Positions 5,739 to 8,135 of a stretch of DNA of 8,135 nt are shown here, piece by piece (the first letter of the stretch is position 1; every line of letters begins with the position of its first letter). The notes beneath the pieces were generated by a model. The model did not search any database. It had not been told where the DNA came from and was given only the letters and a program-made list of their open reading frames with translations. A program made the translations under genes and the position numbers. The DNA is from Candidatus Mnemosynella bozhongmuii (lineage in GTDB: Archaea > Halobacteriota > Archaeoglobi > Mnemosynellales > Mnemosynellaceae), in contig JACIWD010000150.1 of the NCBI GenBank assembly GCA_014361165.1, positions 1-8,135 of the forward strand, read 5' to 3'.

Positions 5739-6923
5739 ATGAGAGCGAGAGAGATAATGAAAGACGTTTTCTGGGTCGGAGCAATTGACTGGGAGGAGAG
5801 GGATTTCCACAACTTCGAGACCAAGAGGGGAGTCACATACAACGCGTATCTGATAAATGATGAGAAAAAGGTGCTCGTTGATACCGTCAAGGAGAGCTTC
5901 TTCGATGAAATGCTTCTGAGAATAGAGGAGGTTCTGGATCCCTCCGAGATAGATTACATAATCGCGAATCATGTTGAGGTTGATCATTCAGGCAGTCTTG
6001 AGAGAATGAAGGAGATTGCGAAGAATGCAACAATCATATGCACCAAAAAGGGGAAGGAAGGGATAGAGAGGCATTTCAACACGGATGGATGGGATTTCAG
6101 GATTGTTAAAACAGGAGATGAACTGAAGATAGGAAAGAGGACTCTCGTCTTTCTCGAAATGCCAATGCTTCACTGGCCGGACAGCATGGCGGTTTATGTT
6201 AAGGAGGACAGGCTTCTTCTCTCCAACGATGCCTTCGGCCAGCATGTTGCAAGCACTGAGAGATTTGACGAGGAGCTTGGAGTTGAGGAAGCGCTGAAAT
6301 GGGCAAAAATTTACTATGCCAACATTCTGATGCCTCTGGGAAATCTCATAAAGAAGAAGCTCGATGAGGTGGCATCGCTGAATCTTGAGATCAGCATGAT
6401 TGCTCCAAGCCACGGTGTTATTTGGAAGAATCCGGAAAAGATCATAGACGCCTATCTAAGATGGGCGAATTTTGAGAGTGAGAACAAGGTCGTGGTGATT
6501 TATGACAGCATGTGGGAGAGCACATCAAAAATAGCGAGGGCAATAGCCGAGGGAGCATCAACGAAATCAAAGGTGAGACTCTTCCATCTCAGAAAAGACC
6601 CGTGGAGCGAGATAGTCACGGAGATTCTCGATGCAAGAGCGATTGCCATAGGTTCTCCGACAATGCACAACACGGTTTTTCCGCCTGTTGCAGGATTCTT
6701 AAAATATCTGAAGGGATTGAAACCGAAGAATAAGGTTGCGATGGCATTTGGTTCATACGGATGGGGTGGAGGAGCTGCAAAGGAGATAAACAGGGTTTTT
6801 GAGGAGCTCAACTTCGAGGTTCTCGAGCCTCTGAATGTGAGATACAGACCGAAGAAGGAAGATCTCAGAAAGGCTTTTGAAGCAGGTGTGATGCTCGGAG
6901 AGAGAGCGTCTCAACCCTCCTAA
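5739..6923 (+). CDS. fprA: Flavodiiron protein FprA (A-type; O2- or NO-reducing)
   Basis: This 394-aa protein has the normal length of a class A flavodiiron protein. The N-terminal metallo-beta-lactamase-like domain (~1-248) holds the diiron ligands: His78, Glu80 and Asp82 (HVEVDH), His145 (LHWPD), Asp164 (SNDAFG) and His225 (APSHG), with His83 beside them. The C-terminal flavodoxin domain (~250-392) has the FMN phosphate loop YDSMWESTSKIA, a GSPTMHNTVFPP loop and FGSYGWGGGAA. There is no fused rubredoxin or flavin reductase, so electrons must come from another carrier. In methanogens such enzymes reduce O2 to water with F420H2; that donor is plausible here but not proven. The protein should be cytoplasmic. 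It is the first gene of a tight operon: an iron-sulfur flavoprotein starts 5 nt after its stop, and afpA follows with a 1-nt overlap. The family is unambiguous; whether O2 or NO is the physiological substrate cannot be read from the sequence. Confidence 0.95.
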   Translation: MRAREIMKDVFWVGAIDWEERDFHNFETKRGVTYNAYLINDEKKVLVDTVKESFFDEMLLRIEEVLDPSEIDYIIANHVEVDHSGSLERMKEIAKNATIICTKKGKEGIERHFNTDGWDFRIVKTGDELKIGKRTLVFLEMPMLHWPDSMAVYVKEDRLLLSNDAFGQHVASTERFDEELGVEEALKWAKIYYANILMPLGNLIKKKLDEVASLNLEISMIAPSHGVIWKNPEKIIDAYLRWANFESENKVVVIYDSMWESTSKIARAIAEGASTKSKVRLFHLRKDPWSEIVTEILDARAIAIGSPTMHNTVFPPVAGFLKYLKGLKPKNKVAMAFGSYGWGGGAAKEINRVFEELNFEVLEPLNVRYRPKKEDLRKAFEAGVMLGERASQPS

Positions 6924-6928
6924 TTTTT

Positions 6929-7510
6929 ATGATTCTCGGAATATGCGGAAGTCCGAGGAATAAGGCAACCGAGTTCGTTCTCAGAAAGGCACTTGAGCTG
7001 CTCGAAGAAAGGGGATTTGAGACCGAATTCTATACGGTGAGGAATAAGAAAATAGGCTTCTGCGAGCACTGCGACTACTGTCTGAAACACGGAGAGTGCA
7101 GAATAAAGGATGATATGGAGGAGCTCTATGAACTCTTCAGGGACGCTGAAGGGCTCATCATGGCAACTCCTGTTTATAACAGCGGAGTCAGTGCCCAGTT
7201 GAAGGCAATAATGGACAGAACGAGAGCGCTCGTTGCAAAGGACTTCAACTTCTTCAGAGGGAAGGTGGGAACAGGGATTGCAGTTGGAGGGGACAGGATG
7301 GGCGGACAGGAGCTTGCCCTTCTTCAGATATACACCTTTTACATTCTCAACGGGATTCTGGTTGTCGGTGGAGGAGCTTTCGGAGCAAATCTTGGAGCAA
7401 CTTTCTGGAGCAGGGACTCTCTCGAAGGAGTGATGGAAGACGAGGAAGGTTTCAGAAGCCTGAAAAAGACGATTAAAAGATTCTCTCAGGCTCTCGGAGG
7501 TGAGAGGTGA
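6929..7510 (+). CDS. Iron-sulfur flavoprotein (Isf family, NADPH-dependent FMN reductase-like fold)
   Basis: This 193-aa protein has a flavodoxin-like fold. It opens with ICGSPRNKATE (residues 5-15), the FMN-phosphate loop of this superfamily. The compact cluster motif C45-x2-C48-x2-C51-x5-C57 fits the Isf signature that binds one 4Fe-4S cluster. MATPVYNSGVSAQLKAIMDR (78-97) is the conserved flavin-side loop and dimer helix. Isf proteins are dimers or tetramers that pass single electrons from ferredoxin or a flavoprotein to acceptors, including O2 and H2O2 in some cases. Sitting between fprA and afpA, it is probably a carrier in a chain to the flavodiiron protein. ATG 6929 follows the fprA stop by only five T residues and has no visible SD, so translation probably depends on coupling to fprA. 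The GGAGGTGA ribosome site of afpA lies in its last codons. Confidence 0.93.
   Translation: MILGICGSPRNKATEFVLRKALELLEERGFETEFYTVRNKKIGFCEHCDYCLKHGECRIKDDMEELYELFRDAEGLIMATPVYNSGVSAQLKAIMDRTRALVAKDFNFFRGKVGTGIAVGGDRMGGQELALLQIYTFYILNGILVVGGGAFGANLGATFWSRDSLEGVMEDEEGFRSLKKTIKRFSQALGGER
7496..7503 (+). promoter_or_regulatory. Strong Shine-Dalgarno site for afpA
   Basis: GGAGGTGA is complementary to the archaeal 16S tail over all 8 bases. It is 6 nt from ATG 7510 but only 3 nt from the alternative GTG 7507, so ATG 7510 is favoured. It is the best ribosome site in the window. Confidence 0.75.
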
Positions 7511-8058
7511 TGAGAAGAAGGGTTGCATGGTGCATAACAGGTAGCGGGGACAGGATTGAGGAAGTTGTTGGAGTGATGGAGAGGATAACCAGAAGATTTC
7601 CCGATGTTGATGTTCGTGTTTACCTTTCGAAAGCAGGAGAACAGGTTCTGAAATATTACAGGCTTGTTGAAAGATTGAAGAACTCTTTCGGAACTCTGAG
7701 GGTTGAGAGAAACTCGAACTCCCCCTTTCTGGCAGGAGAGCTACAGCTCGGAAAATTTGATTTTCTTCTCATAGCTCCCGCATCTTCAAACACTGTTGCA
7801 AAGATTGCACACGGAATAGCGGATTCCCTTGTTTCAAACTCCGCAATCATGGCTCTGAAGGCTTTTATCCCAGTTTACGTCCTCCCATCCGATCTGGAAG
7901 AGGGAATCACGGAAACGATTCTTCCTGATGGAAGGATCATGAAGCTGAGAATAAGAAAAGAGGATGCTGAGAACACCAGAAGACTCTCCGAGATTGAGGG
8001 CATCACGGTTCTCAGAAATCCTGAAGAAATAGAGAGGGTTTTCGAGAATTATTTCTGA
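7510..8058 (+). CDS. afpA: Archaeoflavoprotein AfpA (HFCD-type FMN protein)
   Basis: This 182-aa protein (from ATG 7510, overlapping the previous TGA by one base) belongs to the flavoprotein/HFCD fold. It has RRVAWCITGSGD near the N-terminus, for the flavin phosphate, and the long motif starting APASSNT at about residue 89 and running through AKIAHGIADSLVSNSAIM, typical of the family. As I recall, AfpA of Archaeoglobus fulgidus binds FMN and exchanges electrons with an iron-sulfur flavoprotein, and the two genes lie together, as here. The same superfamily includes bacterial DmrB, which reduces dihydromethanopterin to H4MPT, so that role is an alternative. There are only two cysteines in the track of the protein's visible motifs and no Fe-S motif, so FMN is the sole expected cofactor. 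It is the last gene of the fprA operon, and its stop lies inside the 3' end of a convergent gene. The family call is strong; the partner and reaction are inferred. Confidence 0.92.
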   Translation: MRRRVAWCITGSGDRIEEVVGVMERITRRFPDVDVRVYLSKAGEQVLKYYRLVERLKNSFGTLRVERNSNSPFLAGELQLGKFDFLLIAPASSNTVAKIAHGIADSLVSNSAIMALKAFIPVYVLPSDLEEGITETILPDGRIMKLRIRKEDAENTRRLSEIEGITVLRNPEEIERVFENYF

Positions 8059-8135
8059 AGTGAGGTCTCCTTCTCTTTCAGTCCGCTCCCTCCCCTTCCG
8101 AAAAGAGGTTTCAGCATTGGCGGTGTTATGAGTGT
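8049..8135 (-). CDS. C-terminus of a convergent gene, possibly a cation/proton antiporter (partial)
   Basis: Reading in from the right edge, 28 codons end at TAA (8051-8049). The peptide TLITPPMLKPLFGRGG, followed by a charged tail ending KETSLQK, looks like the end of a last membrane helix and a short cytoplasmic tail. In CPA2-type Na+/H+ or K+/H+ antiporters the last helix often ends in a similar TPP-LLK phrase, so that family is my guess. It overlaps the afpA 3' end by 10 bp, tail to tail. The gene's body lies outside the window, so both the existence of the gene and its family rest on a short piece of sequence. Confidence 0.5.
   Translation of the reverse strand, partial: TLITPPMLKPLFGRGGSGLKEKETSLQK

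Noticed and set aside
5553..6413. Two ~140-codon minus-strand frames opposite the regulator and fprA
   Set aside because: Antisense to well-supported genes, crossing their intergenic region with no recognisable domains.
6920..7528. 202-codon open frame on the minus strand
   Set aside because: It is fully antisense to the iron-sulfur flavoprotein gene, has no family-like motifs, and arises from the purine-rich coding strand having few stops in its complement.
1..8135. tRNA, rRNA, CRISPR repeats, insertion sequences or phage genes
   Set aside because: No cloverleaf-like, spaced direct-repeat or transposase features were seen; non-coding gaps are all under 80 bp.

Overview
The window looks like chromosomal DNA from a hyperthermophilic, F420- and tetrahydromethanopterin (H4MPT)-using euryarchaeon. 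The order Archaeoglobales (Archaeoglobus, Ferroglobus or Geoglobus) is the best guess. The reasons are a methanogenesis-marker-9-type protein, archaeal H4MPT-associated families, an FprA / iron-sulfur flavoprotein / archaeoflavoprotein operon, AGA/AGG-rich arginine usage, TATA-box promoters with leaderless starts, and Shine-Dalgarno (SD) sites matching the archaeal 16S tail. The genus is inferred from family knowledge, not from a database search. No RNA gene, mobile element or CRISPR array is visible, and coding density is very high.

Left region (1-2503, + strand): three genes are chained by overlaps. The first is a Dus-like (dihydrouridine-synthase-superfamily) TIM-barrel protein with a Cys-rich marker-9 C-terminus, which starts at or just before base 1. 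Next come a CitG-like (COG1767) triphosphoribosyl-dephospho-CoA synthase homologue and a DUF447 FMN-binding split-barrel protein. A minus-strand PHP-domain phosphoesterase (2495-3127) ends inside the DUF447 gene. It shares a 37-bp divergent promoter region with a three-domain dihydropteroate-synthase-like protein (3165-4607, +). Several of these families recur in bacterial and archaeal H4MPT gene sets. I read the block as a candidate supply of unassigned steps in H4MPT biosynthesis.

Middle (4608-5738): a single regulator with an AbrB-type DNA-binding domain and two PhoU-like helical domains has its own TATA box. It is followed by a hairpin and an AT-rich region with two dyads that leads into the next operon.

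Right region (5739-8058, +): the operon is fprA (flavodiiron protein), an iron-sulfur flavoprotein, and afpA (archaeoflavoprotein). It reads as an electron-transfer and oxygen-reduction chain. AfpA is also related to the dihydromethanopterin reductase DmrB, which could link the two halves of the window. The last 87 bases hold the C-terminus of a convergent minus-strand gene, possibly a cation/proton antiporter.
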